Below, piece by piece: positions 35,686 through 45,200 of a stretch of DNA of 64,000 bases. The translations under genes and the position numbers were made by a program. The stretch covers positions 7,606,501 to 7,670,500 of the forward strand of contig NC_019693.1 in NCBI RefSeq assembly GCF_000317105.1, in the 5' to 3' direction. Source of the DNA: Oscillatoria acuminata PCC 6304. Lineage in GTDB: Bacteria > Cyanobacteriota > Cyanobacteriia > Cyanobacteriales > Laspinemataceae. A model generated the notes under the pieces. That model had not been told where the DNA came from, did not search any database, and worked only from the letters and a program-made list of their open reading frames with translations. Within the stretch, counting starts at the first letter, position 1. The number at the start of each line of letters is the position of its first letter.

Positions 35686-38259
35686 ATGCGCTTATCTCCT
35701 GTCTTGTCAGCCGTTCTTGCTACTTGTACCATTCTCAGTCTTGCCAACCCCAGTCGGGGAGAGACCTCGACTCCTTTGGCACAATCCATAACCGACCCCT
35801 CAATGGAAGTAGAGGACCCCACGATATCAGCCCAAGTCGAACCATCCCCCGATGGACCAAGAGACTGGGCTGAATCTGCCCTAATTGAGGGGATTAAAAG
35901 TATTGAGAGAATTGAGAATGAGGAGAACCCCAGGGTAGCGGTGACTCCGGGACAAGGGGAGGAGATATTCCCTGAAGCGGAGGTTGTTCTACCTGAATCA
36001 GAACAACCGGGACTGGAATTGAGCGAGGGGGATGTCACAGAGGAGGCCCATATAACTGGAGCGGAACTCGCCGTGGAGGAAGAAGCGTTAGTTCCGGCGA
36101 TCGCCCCAGAAGAAGAAGTCATCACCGCCATTGGTACACAGGGCGATCGGCCCAGTCAATCCCCTGCCGAACTGCTGATCACCCCACCCTTACAACAACC
36201 GGAACTCAGCGATCGGGCAGCAGACTGGACCTCCGCGATCCTCGCCCAAGACCCCACCCCACTCGAACCCGCCGAACCGGATGCCATAGAAACCGAACCC
36301 TCCACCCGTCCAGTCACCCCAGAACCCACTCCCGAAGCAACTCCCGAACCCACTCCCGAAGCAACCCCAGAACCCACTCCCGAAGCAACCCCAGAACCCA
36401 CTCCCGAAGTCACCCCACAACCCACGCCCCAACCCACGCCCCAACCCACAACACCGCCTCCTTTAATTCCACCCCGGTCCCAACCGACCCCCCCAGCGGA
36501 ACCTCAAGTCTTAGTTGCCGAAGTCGTCGTTAGTGGCGTTGAAGGACGACTCGAAGACGAAGTGTATCGCGTGATTTCCCTGCGTCCAGGACAGACAACC
36601 ACCCGGTCCCAACTGCAACAGGACATCAACGCCATTTTTGCCACCGGCTATTTTTCCAACGTCCGGGCCGAACCTCAAGACACCCCCCTCGGTGTCCGAG
36701 TCACCTTTGTGGTCGAATCCAACCCTGTTTTAACCGGCGTAGAAGTCAGAGGAAACCAAGTCCTTCCCCAAGAGGTTATTGATGAAATTTTCGTCGAACA
36801 GTATGGTGACATCCTCAACCTGCGCGACTTCCAGGAAGGCATCAAACAGTTAAACGAATGGTACCAAGAAAATGGCTACGTCCTGGCCCAAGTCATTGAC
36901 ACCCCCCAAGTTGCCGCTGATGGCACCGTCATTCTGGAAGTCGCCGAAGGAGTCGTCGAGAGTATTGAAATCCAGTTCATCAACGAAGAAGGGGAACTCG
37001 TGGATGCGGAAGGGCAACCCATTCGAGGCCGGACCAAGGAATACATCGTCACCCGGGAACTCGAATTAGAACCCGGAGAAGTCTTTAACCGCCAAACCAT
37101 CGAACGGGATTTACAGCGAGTCTTTGGACTGGGTATTTTTGAAGATGTCCAAATTTCCCTCAACCCCGGTCAAAATCCTCGCAACGTAGTCGTTGTCGTC
37201 AATGTTTTAGAAAGAAGTACCGGGTCGATCGCCGCTGGTGCCGGGATTAGTTCCGCCAGTGGCTTATTTGGCACCCTCAGCGTGCAAGAGCAAAACCTAT
37301 TGGGGAGAAACCTCAAATTAGGGACCGAGTTGCAAATTGGACAGCGCGAGGTGCTGTTTGATGTCAACTTTACCGACCCCTGGATTGCGGGTTGGGAGAG
37401 TCGCACCTCCTATACCGTCAATCTATTCCGACGGCGATCCATCTCCTTTATTTTTGATGGGGGCGACCCGGAAATTGAACTCCCAGACGACGGGGGTCGT
37501 CCGCGCATTCTGCGCTTTGGCGGGGGAGTGACCTTTTCCCGACCCTTGGATAATGGCTGGAGAGCCTCATTAGGCACCCAGTATCAACGGATCAGTACCC
37601 GAGATGATGATGGGGATATCGCCCGAACTGATGAAGCCGGAAACGATTTGAGCTTTAGTGGCGACGGTAAAGATGATTTGTTTACCTTCCAACTCAGTGG
37701 TACCCGAGATTTACGCGATAGTGCTTTGCAGCCGACCTCCGGTAGTGTCCTGCGCGTCAGTACCGAACAATCGGTTCCCATTGGCCTAGGAAGTATCTTC
37801 TTCAATCGGTTGAGAGCTAGTTATAACTACTATATCCCCGTCAATTTAGTGCGCTTTTCTGAAGGACCTCAAACCTTTGCGGTGAGCTTGCAAGGGGGGA
37901 CTGTCTTCGGGGATTTACCACCCTACGAAGCCTTTTCCCTCGGCGGGACCACCACCGTGCGCGGTTACGATGAAGGGGCAGTGGGAACCGGGCGCAGTTT
38001 TGTCCAAGGGAGTGCCGAGTATCGCTTCCCGATTTATTCGGTGGTGGGCGGTGCACTGTTCTTTGATGCAGCCACGGACTTCGGAACTGGCGGCGACGTT
38101 CCCGGACGACCGGCAGAGGTCCGCAACAAACCCGGGAGCGGTTTTGGCTATGGGTTGGGGCTGCGAGTCCAGTCTCCCCTGGGGCCGATTCGGGTAGATT
38201 TCGCCCTGAATGATGATGGAGGCAGTCGCTTCCACTTTGGTCTGGGCGAACGCTTCTAG
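35686..38259 (+). CDS. bamA: Omp85/BamA outer-membrane assembly protein
   Basis: 857 residues from the ATG at 35686, where a signal peptide begins ([20 protein letters not shown]). Residues about 30-280 are acidic, Pro- and Thr-rich, including a run of PTPEATPE-like units (about 210-265). Three POTRA domains follow (about 285-520; first starts [19 protein letters not shown]). The C-terminal 16-strand barrel ends HFGLGERF, with the terminal Phe of outer-membrane proteins and the [15 protein letters not shown] segment of the conserved loop 6. It inserts beta-barrel proteins in the outer membrane and is kin to chloroplast Toc75. The stop overlaps the ribosome-binding site of lpxC, so the genes are coupled. 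Confidence 0.93.
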   Translation: MRLSPVLSAVLATCTILSLANPSRGETSTPLAQSITDPSMEVEDPTISAQVEPSPDGPRDWAESALIEGIKSIERIENEENPRVAVTPGQGEEIFPEAEVVLPESEQPGLELSEGDVTEEAHITGAELAVEEEALVPAIAPEEEVITAIGTQGDRPSQSPAELLITPPLQQPELSDRAADWTSAILAQDPTPLEPAEPDAIETEPSTRPVTPEPTPEATPEPTPEATPEPTPEATPEPTPEVTPQPTPQPTPQPTTPPPLIPPRSQPTPPAEPQVLVAEVVVSGVEGRLEDEVYRVISLRPGQTTTRSQLQQDINAIFATGYFSNVRAEPQDTPLGVRVTFVVESNPVLTGVEVRGNQVLPQEVIDEIFVEQYGDILNLRDFQEGIKQLNEWYQENGYVLAQVIDTPQVAADGTVILEVAEGVVESIEIQFINEEGELVDAEGQPIRGRTKEYIVTRELELEPGEVFNRQTIERDLQRVFGLGIFEDVQISLNPGQNPRNVVVVVNVLERSTGSIAAGAGISSASGLFGTLSVQEQNLLGRNLKLGTELQIGQREVLFDVNFTDPWIAGWESRTSYTVNLFRRRSISFIFDGGDPEIELPDDGGRPRILRFGGGVTFSRPLDNGWRASLGTQYQRISTRDDDGDIARTDEAGNDLSFSGDGKDDLFTFQLSGTRDLRDSALQPTSGSVLRVSTEQSVPIGLGSIFFNRLRASYNYYIPVNLVRFSEGPQTFAVSLQGGTVFGDLPPYEAFSLGGTTTVRGYDEGAVGTGRSFVQGSAEYRFPIYSVVGGALFFDAATDFGTGGDVPGRPAEVRNKPGSGFGYGLGLRVQSPLGPIRVDFALNDDGGSRFHFGLGERF

Positions 38260-38275
38260 GAGGCTAAATTTGTTG

Positions 38276-39151
38276 ATGAATCCCTCATCCCGTCGGCTTT
38301 CTGTAACCTCTCAAATTCCACAGGGTTTAGTTGGCCCGGTGGAACGCGCTGGGGTGGGATTGCATACGGGGACTTTGACTCGGGTGAAAATACTGCCCGG
38401 TACACCGGGGGAAGGACGCTGCTTTGTGCGGGTGGATCTTCCCGATCGCCCGGTGATTCCGGCGAGATTTGATGCGGTCCATCAGACGAACCTTTCCACC
38501 GAACTGGCGATCGCCCAGGCATCGGTGCGAACCGTCGAGCATTTGTTAGCCGCTTTGATGGCAATGGGGGTGGAGGATGCGCGCATTGAAGTGGATGGAC
38601 CGGAACTGCCCTTACTAGATGGGTCGGCCCTGCCTTGGGTCGAGGCGATCGCCCAAGTTGGCCTAGTCCCCACAACCCCCGGGGACCGAGCAGAAATTGC
38701 TCCTCTACCCACAGCGATTTCCGTGTATGAAGGGGATGCCTTTGTTTCGGCCCTCCCCTCCCCCGAACTGCGGTTTAGTTATGGCATTGATTTTCCTGAA
38801 CCGGCGATCGGCAACCAGTGGCACAGTTGGTCACCGAATCATTCCAGCTTTGCCACCGACATCGCCCCAGCGCGCACCTTTGGTCTAGCCCGTCAAATCG
38901 AACAACTGCGGGCCTCCGGTTTAATCAAAGGGGGTAGTTTAGATAATGCCTTGGTTTGCGGGGAAACCGGGTGGATAAATCCCCCCTTACGATTTCCAAA
39001 TGAACCAGTGCGTCATAAAATCTTAGACTTAGTAGGAGATCTGAGTTTACTCGGCCCTCTGCCCCTGGCTCATTTTATTGCTTACAAAGCGAGTCATAAG
39101 CTGCATATCCAGCTTGTGCGCGCCCTGGCAGAATCACGGGTCCAGATTTAA
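38276..39151 (+). CDS. lpxC: UDP-3-O-acyl-N-acetylglucosamine deacetylase
   Basis: About 291 residues. The zinc ligands are in [14 protein letters not shown] (His) and [13 protein letters not shown] (His-x3-Asp), and [12 protein letters not shown] and [13 protein letters not shown] are standard. This is the committed step of lipid A synthesis. AGGAGG overlaps the bamA stop (38258-38263). The ATG at 38276 lies 12 bases on; TTG codons at 38270 and 38273 have better spacing and could be used instead. First enzyme of the bamA-lpxC-fabZ-lpxA-lpxB run. Confidence 0.95.
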   Translation: MNPSSRRLSVTSQIPQGLVGPVERAGVGLHTGTLTRVKILPGTPGEGRCFVRVDLPDRPVIPARFDAVHQTNLSTELAIAQASVRTVEHLLAALMAMGVEDARIEVDGPELPLLDGSALPWVEAIAQVGLVPTTPGDRAEIAPLPTAISVYEGDAFVSALPSPELRFSYGIDFPEPAIGNQWHSWSPNHSSFATDIAPARTFGLARQIEQLRASGLIKGGSLDNALVCGETGWINPPLRFPNEPVRHKILDLVGDLSLLGPLPLAHFIAYKASHKLHIQLVRALAESRVQI

Positions 39152-39219
39152 CGAGGCGGGCGGGGCCTATTGAAAACTCTCTCCACTCTTGATCCAGACC
39201 CTATCGACCTAAGCGAGTC

Positions 39220-39750
39220 ATGACCACTTCTATTGAAGTTAATTCTGTTCAATCTACCGAGTCTACCCCCAGCCAGAGCGAAAGCGCCCCCCCGAATGGG
39301 ACCGGGGCTATCTTAAAAACCACCTTTACCCTAGAAGAAGTCCAGCAACTGCTTCCTCACCGTTATCCCTTTGCTTTAGTGGACCGGATTATCGACTATG
39401 TTCCGGCAGAACGGGCGGTTGGGATTAAAAATGTCACCTTTAATGAGCCTCATTTTCAAGGACACTTTCCCGGGCGTCCGATTATGCCTGGGGTGTTAAT
39501 CGTCGAAGCAATGGCACAAGTTGGCGGGGTGGTCCTGACTCAGTTTCCGGGAATGGAGGGGAGTCTGTTTTTATTTGCAGGCATTGATAAAGTCCGTTTC
39601 CGTCGTCAAGTCATTCCCGGGGACCAACTGGTAATGACCGCTGAAGTGCTGCGGGTGTCACAACGGCGCATTGCCAAGATGCAAGCGCGGGCTGAAGTGG
39701 ACGGTCAATTGGTGACTGAAGGGGAACTGCTGTTCTCCCGAGTAGATTAA
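39220..39750 (+). CDS. fabZ: 3-hydroxyacyl-ACP dehydratase
   Basis: 176 residues; the first ~35 are Ser/Thr/Pro-rich and poorly conserved. [17 protein letters not shown] has the catalytic His and [14 protein letters not shown] the catalytic Glu of the hot-dog fold, with PGRPIMPGV between. It dehydrates beta-hydroxyacyl-ACP in fatty acid elongation and sits as usual between lpxC and lpxA, which compete for the same hydroxyacyl-ACP pool. ATG at 39220. Confidence 0.96.
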   Translation: MTTSIEVNSVQSTESTPSQSESAPPNGTGAILKTTFTLEEVQQLLPHRYPFALVDRIIDYVPAERAVGIKNVTFNEPHFQGHFPGRPIMPGVLIVEAMAQVGGVVLTQFPGMEGSLFLFAGIDKVRFRRQVIPGDQLVMTAEVLRVSQRRIAKMQARAEVDGQLVTEGELLFSRVD

Positions 39751-39886
39751 ACGGGAAATTATCAGTGAGGAGTGAGCGGGAAGAATTGAGAATTGAGAAT
39801 TGAGAATTAAGTCCTTGGGAACCGTTGACCGTTCACTGTTGCCAGTTGATTCTTTTTTCTTCCTTTTTCCTTCTTCAAGTAATTTT

Positions 39887-40699
39887 ATGAAAACTCTGAT
39901 TCATCCGACGGCAGTCATCCATCCGGATGCCGAACTGCACCCGACTGTTGAAGTTGGGGCTTATGCCGTGATTGGGGCGCAAGTGAAAGTAGGCCCAGAT
40001 ACGACAATTGGTCCTCATGTTGCGATCGAGGGTTGCACGGAAATCGGGGCGCGCAATCGCATTTTTCCAGGGGCCGCGATCGGGTTTGAGCCACAGGATT
40101 TGAAGTATTCTGGGGCTGCAAGTCTCACGAAAATTGGCGATGGGAACACGATTCGCGAGTATGTGACGATTAATCGAGCCACGGGAGAGGGAGAGGCGAC
40201 GGCGATCGGCAATGATAATTTGTTGATGGCTTATGTGCATATTGCCCACAATTGTGAAATTGGCGATCGCGTGGTGATTACCAATACGGTGCAACTCGCC
40301 GGTCATGTTCGCATTGAAAATCACGCCAGAATTGGCGGAGTTCTAGGCATTCATCAGTTTGTGCATATTGGGGAACTGGCAATGGTGGGGGGGATGACGC
40401 GGATCGATCGCGATGTCCCGCCTTATATGTTGGTCGAGGGCAATCCTTCTCGGGTGCGATCGCTCAACCAGATCGGTCTCAAACGCGCTGGTATCTCCCC
40501 GGATGACCTGTCTCTTCTCAAAAAAGCCTTTCGCCTAATTTACCGTTCTGAAGAGTCGTTTAAACAGGCCCTGGAACAATTAACGGAACTGCCCCAAACC
40601 CCCTATCTCCTTCATCTGTCTGAGTTTCTGCGTCAGTCCATCACTGCCGATCGCCGGGGGCCGATTCCTGGACGGCGACGCGATTCGAGTCACGAATAA
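39887..40699 (+). CDS. lpxA: UDP-N-acetylglucosamine O-acyltransferase
   Basis: 270 residues from the ATG at 39887, the family length; the open frame begins at 39800 but those residues come from a small repeat region. The left-handed beta-helix hexapeptide pattern is plain (LIHPTAVIHPDAELHPTVEVGAYAVIG). The catalytic His is in YVHIAHNCEIGDRV, and GMTRIDRDVPPYMLVEGNPSRVRSLNQIGLKRAG is typical of LpxA. It performs the first, reversible acylation of lipid A synthesis. The spacer before it holds three and a half copies of an 8-bp GAATTGAG unit (about 39782-39810). Confidence 0.96.
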   Translation: MKTLIHPTAVIHPDAELHPTVEVGAYAVIGAQVKVGPDTTIGPHVAIEGCTEIGARNRIFPGAAIGFEPQDLKYSGAASLTKIGDGNTIREYVTINRATGEGEATAIGNDNLLMAYVHIAHNCEIGDRVVITNTVQLAGHVRIENHARIGGVLGIHQFVHIGELAMVGGMTRIDRDVPPYMLVEGNPSRVRSLNQIGLKRAGISPDDLSLLKKAFRLIYRSEESFKQALEQLTELPQTPYLLHLSEFLRQSITADRRGPIPGRRRDSSHE

Positions 40700-40714
40700 G
40701 AAAAGGGGTCACCA

Positions 40715-41878
40715 GTGGCAACAATTTTTATCAGCACCGGGGAGGTGTCTGGGGATATGCAAGGGGCTATCTTGGTAGAAGCCCTCTATCGTCAGGCTCA
40801 ATCCGCTGGCATACCCCTAAAAATTATGGCCTTGGGTGGGGCAAAAATGGCCCAAGCCGGTGCAGTCCTCTTGGGGGATACGACGGGGATCGGTTCCGTG
40901 GGGATTCTCGAATCCTTACCCTATATTTGGCCCACGCTGCAAATCCAGCGCTGTGCTAAAGCCTATCTGCGAGAGTCCCCCCCGGATGCGATTATCCTGA
41001 TTGATTATCTCGGTCCCAATCTGGGGATAGGGAATTTTGCCAAGCAGCACCTGCCCGAGGTGCCGCGAATTTATTATATTGCGCCCCAGGAGTGGGTTTG
41101 GTCCTTGGGCGATCGCACGACGACTCAGATTGTGGGACTCTGCGATCGCCTCCTCGCCATTTTTCCCACAGAAGCGAGTTACTACCAATCACATGGCGCA
41201 ACGGTTGACTGGGTGGGACATCCATTTATTGATGTCCTTGAGAATGCTCCCACCCGAAATCAGGCCCGTCAAACCTTGGGAATTGACGCCGAGGAACTGG
41301 CGATCGCCCTCCTGCCTGCCTCCCGACAACAAGAACTCCGCTATCTCTTACCCGTGATGTTTGAGGCGGCACAACAGATCCAAACTCATCATCCCTCGGT
41401 CCAGTTTTATATCCCCTTATCCTGGGAAAAATATCGCCCCACCCTAGAAACCGAGATTCAGCGCTATGGATTACGGGCTAAATTGGTGGAAGCGAGTCAA
41501 AGTCGCATGGCGATCGCTGCTGCTGACTTAGCCATTACCAAATCCGGTACTGTCAATTTAGAAATTGCCCTGTTAAACATCCCCCAAGTCGTCATCTACC
41601 GGGTCAATCCCCTCACCGCTTGGATTGCTCGTCATCTGCTCAAATTTTCCATCCCCTTCATGTCGGCCCCCAACCTCGTCTTAATGAAATCCATTGTTCC
41701 AGAATTGCTGCAAGAGGAAGCAACCGCAACAAACATCGTTCGAGAAGCGCTGGATTTACTAGAAAATCGCGATCGCCGAGAGCAGATGCAGCAAGATTAT
41801 CAGCAAATGCGCGATGCCTTGGGGGAACCGGGAGTTTGCGATCGGGCGGCACAGATTATTTTGGGGTTGGTGAAGTAG
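40715..41878 (+). CDS. lpxB: Lipid A disaccharide synthase
   Basis: 387 residues starting at a GTG (V-A-T-I-F-I-S-T-G-E-V-S-G-D-M-Q) with AAGGGG upstream, 15 nt after lpxA. ISTGEVSGDMQGA, LGGAKMAQAG and PQEWVWSLGDRTTTQI are LpxB signatures (GT19 fold), and TKSGTVNLEIALLNIPQVVIYRVNPLTAW is the nucleotide-binding C-terminal part. It joins UDP-2,3-diacylglucosamine and lipid X into the disaccharide. Last gene of the lipid A cluster; its stop runs into a 48-bp repeat array. Confidence 0.95.
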   Translation: MATIFISTGEVSGDMQGAILVEALYRQAQSAGIPLKIMALGGAKMAQAGAVLLGDTTGIGSVGILESLPYIWPTLQIQRCAKAYLRESPPDAIILIDYLGPNLGIGNFAKQHLPEVPRIYYIAPQEWVWSLGDRTTTQIVGLCDRLLAIFPTEASYYQSHGATVDWVGHPFIDVLENAPTRNQARQTLGIDAEELAIALLPASRQQELRYLLPVMFEAAQQIQTHHPSVQFYIPLSWEKYRPTLETEIQRYGLRAKLVEASQSRMAIAAADLAITKSGTVNLEIALLNIPQVVIYRVNPLTAWIARHLLKFSIPFMSAPNLVLMKSIVPELLQEEATATNIVREALDLLENRDRREQMQQDYQQMRDALGEPGVCDRAAQIILGLVK

Positions 41879-42187
41879 GGGCGCAATGCGCAGGCCCTGG
41901 GGCGTATGCAATACGCCCCTACATTGATGGGGCTACAACGTTGTGGAGGGCGTATGCAATACGCCCCTACATTGATGGGGCTACTCCGTTGTGGAGGGCG
42001 TATGCAATACGCCCCTACATTGATGGGGCTACAACGTTGTGGAGGGCGTATGCAATACGCCCCTACATTGATGGGGCTACTCCGTTGTGGAGGGCGTATG
42101 CAATACGCCCCTACATTGATGGGGCTACAACGTTGTGGAGGGCCTGCGCATTGCGCCCCTACATTGACGGGGCTACTCCGTTGAACC
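41877..42187. repeat. Six-unit 48-bp tandem array with alternating units after lpxB
   Basis: Units start at 41900, 41948, 41996, 42044, 42092 and 42140, exactly 48 bp apart. Each begins with a hairpin GGGCGTAT-GCA-ATACGCCC followed by CTACATTGATGGGGCTAC. Units alternate between ending ACAACGTTGTGGA and ACTCCGTTGTGGA, so the real period is 96 bp. The last unit has GGCCTGCGCATTGCGCCCC instead, and its mirror image (41877-41897) precedes the array. There are no unique spacers, so this is not CRISPR. Confidence 0.9.
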
Positions 42188-42421
42188 GTCACTACGAACG
42201 AACGTTTTCGAGATTTTATTTTTTGGAGTTCCCTTCGTGAAGTCCTATAGCAATCTTAATAGAATTGTTAACATTTTCACCCGGGGTTAAAACTGTGCGA
42301 CAATAAACTATGAAAAGGATGGTTCAGGTATTTTGTCGCTTTTCGTGAAGCAGACCTTTAAAATTAACATCATTAAGTTGAAGGGTCTCTCTGTGTTAAA
42401 CCTTTATTTTCTGTCCTATTT
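42188..42421. other. Leader region of the CNB-AAA-polyferredoxin gene
   Basis: About 230 bp, AT-richer than the array before it. I see no terminator or repeat and no clear CRP- or NtcA-type site, although TTGTTAACATTTTC...ACAATAAACT is a possible weak promoter stretch. Confidence 0.3.
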
Positions 42422-45055
42422 ATGAGTCTAAAAATTTCTTCAGACCCACCCGAACCCACCCCCGAGGAGATCGAAGACTGTATCAGTTGGTTAGGTTTTC
42501 ATCGCATTTGGGGTAAGTTAGGGGAAAAAACGATCGCACAAATTGCTTCATCCCTATATTTGTTGCGGGTAGAAGCTAATACCAATATTTTCGACCAAAA
42601 TGCTACTCCCCAAGGCTTATATCTACTCAAGTGGGGAACCGTAGAGATGTATCGCACTTCCCCGGTTGGTAAAACTCATATTATCTATCGCAATGCTGGG
42701 GAACTATTTGGTCATATTTCCCTAGGAATGCTGGGAGAAACCACCACCTGCAGAACCGGGGCGATCGCAATTACCAAAAGTGAAATTTGGTTTTTATCTA
42801 GAGAACGCTTTGAACAACTCAAAACCGAATATCCCGAAATCAACAGTGCAATCAATACCCTCTTAGCCCAGGATTTAGCTAAATTTCAAGACCGGATCGC
42901 CAAAGAACAAGCGCGGATTCAAGGATTGCAACCCTACATCCGCCCAGTTCCCATCGGTGAAACGATTATCAGTAATAGTAAATCGAGTCAAAAACTTGCC
43001 CAACAGGTTGAACAAGCCAGCCAAGACTTAAAACCCATTTTTCTTCAAGCCTTACCCGGTAACGGAAAAACCTTTATCTCTGGGATCATTCACGCCCAGT
43101 CTGGACTCAAAAATCGCCCCTTTGCAGAAATTGATTGTGCGAAATTGCCCCGAAATGCAGTGGGGGATATAGATACTGATATTTTATTCGGACGGATTGA
43201 CGGGTTAACCGGGGCGATCGCCTTATTAGAAAGGGGAACCCTAGCCCTTGATAACTGGCAAATTCTCAGTCAAGGCGATCGCGATCGGCTGATTCACTAT
43301 CTCAAAACCGGAAACCTGCTCCCCAACGCCCCCATTGAAACCCAGGAGAAACTCTCCCAGCAACCCCCTCAAAACCTTTGGGTGCGTCTGATTCTAATCA
43401 GTCCCACTAAACTGCCCATTTCAGGAATTGATGCTCATACGATTAAACTATTTGCCTTGAACCAGCGCAAATCAGATATTCCCACTTTTGCCCAGTATTT
43501 TCTGGAAAAGTTCTGTCGGGAACAGAGGCGATCGCCTTTACAACTCGATCAAGCTGACTTGCGCCGATTACTCAGTTACGACTATCCCGGTAATGTCGCC
43601 GAATTAGAAAGTATTCTCAAGCGGGCAGTGGTGATGACCCCAGCCGAACAATCTGTGATTCCTGAACAGGTATTGTGGTCAGTTGAATCCCAAAAAAACG
43701 CCTTCCGGGTGGATCTACTCAATCAAATTCCAGGGTTGCGCCAATTCCTCTTAAGCGATTGGTGGCCCAAACGGTTTTGGTGGCCGATGATGGCTATTTT
43801 TGTCCCCGTCACCATTATGGGATTTATTGGACCCCAAAGCCGAGATGCCAATATCGTTCTTAATCTATTTTGGGCTTGGTGGTGGCCGTTTTACTTATTC
43901 CTATTTTTCTTTATCGGTCGCCTCTGGTGTGCCGTTTGTCCGTTTATGATTGCCGGGGAATGGATTAGAAAACTGTCTCTATGGATTTGGCCTCGTCAAC
44001 TCTTACCCTGGCCGACAAAATGGCTGAATAAATGGGGCGCTTGGGCATTGTGGGCCGGGTTTGTGGCAATTTATCTGTGGGAGAAATTATGGGATCTGCC
44101 CCATCATGCCAATCTTTCCGCAGCGCTACTGGTAATTATTGCTGGGGGAGCGGTGATTTGTAGCATAATCTATGAACGCCGCCTCTGGTGTCGTTATTTG
44201 TGTCCGATTGGCGGAATGAATGGGATGTTTGCCAAGTTGGCGGCAGTGGAATTGCGATCGACTCAGCAGGTTTGTGGGACTCAATGCAGTACCTTTGGTT
44301 GCTATCAAGGCAGTGATGCCACTCCGGTTAATTTTCCTGATGCATTGCCGACGGAGGGTCAGGCAACAGGGGGATGTCCCTTGTATTCTCACCCCGCCCA
44401 GTTGGTGGATAACCGAGATTGTGTGTTTTGCATGACCTGTCTTAAAGCCTGTCCGAACCGTTCGGTCCAGTTAAATTTTCGGTCTCCGGCAGCAGATCTT
44501 TTTGAGAATCACAAGGGTTTCCCCGCAGAAATTGCCCTGCTGCTGTTACTGTTTGGCGGGGTGTTTCTGCACGGTTCTCACCCAATTTTGGCCTGGTTCG
44601 GCTGGGAAGATTTGGCGATAGATTCTGACCATCTGGTGAGCGCGATTCCCGTGGTTCTCTTGCTCTTATCAATTCCCCTGATTCTCACCTACCTCACCCA
44701 TCAAATCGCCCGATTCTTCGATCCAGAAATGCCCGATTATCAAACGGTTATTTATGCCTATATGCCAATCGTTTTAGCCGGAAATCTGGCTTACTATTTA
44801 CCTACGGCGATGACTGAAGCAGGGCAGATTTTACCTGTGATTGCCCGCACCTTGGGTTTCAGTGGAGAGGGTTTAATCACCTTAACTTGGAGTTTGGATG
44901 TAGCCCAGTTTACTCAAGAGGTGACCTTGATTTCATTTCTGGGTTTTAGTTTGTTTCCTTTGTTAAAAATTACCCGTCGTCCCTTGGCTAAAAATATCCC
45001 CCATATTATACTCATGGGGGCTTTGGTTCTGGTCTGGCTTCAGCTCATGATTTAA
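42422..45055 (+). CDS. Fusion of CNB-like, degenerate sigma-54-activator-like AAA and membrane polyferredoxin domains
   Basis: 877 residues. About 35-150 is a cyclic-nucleotide-binding-like domain (GELFGHISLGMLGETTTCRTGA keeps the Arg but has His where the binding cassette has Glu). About 185-420 is an AAA domain of the NtrC kind: Walker A LQALPGNGKTFISG, Walker B GTLALDNW (Asn for the catalytic Glu) and YPGNVAELESILKRAVVM; the GAFTGA loop is missing. From about 455 it is a NosR/CcoG-like membrane protein with several helices, CAVCP (about 503), CRYLCP (about 590), CGTQCSTFGC (about 617) and a ferredoxin-like CVFCMTCLKACP (about 666). Cyanobacteria lack sigma-54, so the AAA part must do something else, perhaps gating electron transfer. 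It precedes cysK by 145 nt. Confidence 0.85.
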   Translation: MSLKISSDPPEPTPEEIEDCISWLGFHRIWGKLGEKTIAQIASSLYLLRVEANTNIFDQNATPQGLYLLKWGTVEMYRTSPVGKTHIIYRNAGELFGHISLGMLGETTTCRTGAIAITKSEIWFLSRERFEQLKTEYPEINSAINTLLAQDLAKFQDRIAKEQARIQGLQPYIRPVPIGETIISNSKSSQKLAQQVEQASQDLKPIFLQALPGNGKTFISGIIHAQSGLKNRPFAEIDCAKLPRNAVGDIDTDILFGRIDGLTGAIALLERGTLALDNWQILSQGDRDRLIHYLKTGNLLPNAPIETQEKLSQQPPQNLWVRLILISPTKLPISGIDAHTIKLFALNQRKSDIPTFAQYFLEKFCREQRRSPLQLDQADLRRLLSYDYPGNVAELESILKRAVVMTPAEQSVIPEQVLWSVESQKNAFRVDLLNQIPGLRQFLLSDWWPKRFWWPMMAIFVPVTIMGFIGPQSRDANIVLNLFWAWWWPFYLFLFFFIGRLWCAVCPFMIAGEWIRKLSLWIWPRQLLPWPTKWLNKWGAWALWAGFVAIYLWEKLWDLPHHANLSAALLVIIAGGAVICSIIYERRLWCRYLCPIGGMNGMFAKLAAVELRSTQQVCGTQCSTFGCYQGSDATPVNFPDALPTEGQATGGCPLYSHPAQLVDNRDCVFCMTCLKACPNRSVQLNFRSPAADLFENHKGFPAEIALLLLLFGGVFLHGSHPILAWFGWEDLAIDSDHLVSAIPVVLLLLSIPLILTYLTHQIARFFDPEMPDYQTVIYAYMPIVLAGNLAYYLPTAMTEAGQILPVIARTLGFSGEGLITLTWSLDVAQFTQEVTLISFLGFSLFPLLKITRRPLAKNIPHIILMGALVLVWLQLMI

Positions 45056-45200
45056 CCTCCCATTCCCTTAAACTTCCATTCGACATTGGGTTGGCAGGGA
45101 CTCTAAAGATGCTCGATACTTATCCAGTGATAAATAGTCCAAACACTGCTACGATCAATCCAACCCGCGATAAAACCCTTTAATCAGCAATTAATCAACC

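Noticed and set aside
41877-42187. CRISPR array
   Set aside because: Units are contiguous and the parts between hairpins are the same in alternate units, with no unique spacers and no cas genes.
41620-42240. Open frames over the 48-bp array (repeated ALRPYIDGAT or MQYAPTLMGL peptides)
   Set aside because: Repetition follows the DNA repeat in all frames on both strands; the plus-strand one also overlaps lpxB.
42600-43700. True sigma-54 enhancer-binding protein
   Set aside because: No GAFTGA loop, altered Walker B, no C-terminal DNA-binding helix-turn-helix, and the protein continues into a membrane Fe-S domain.
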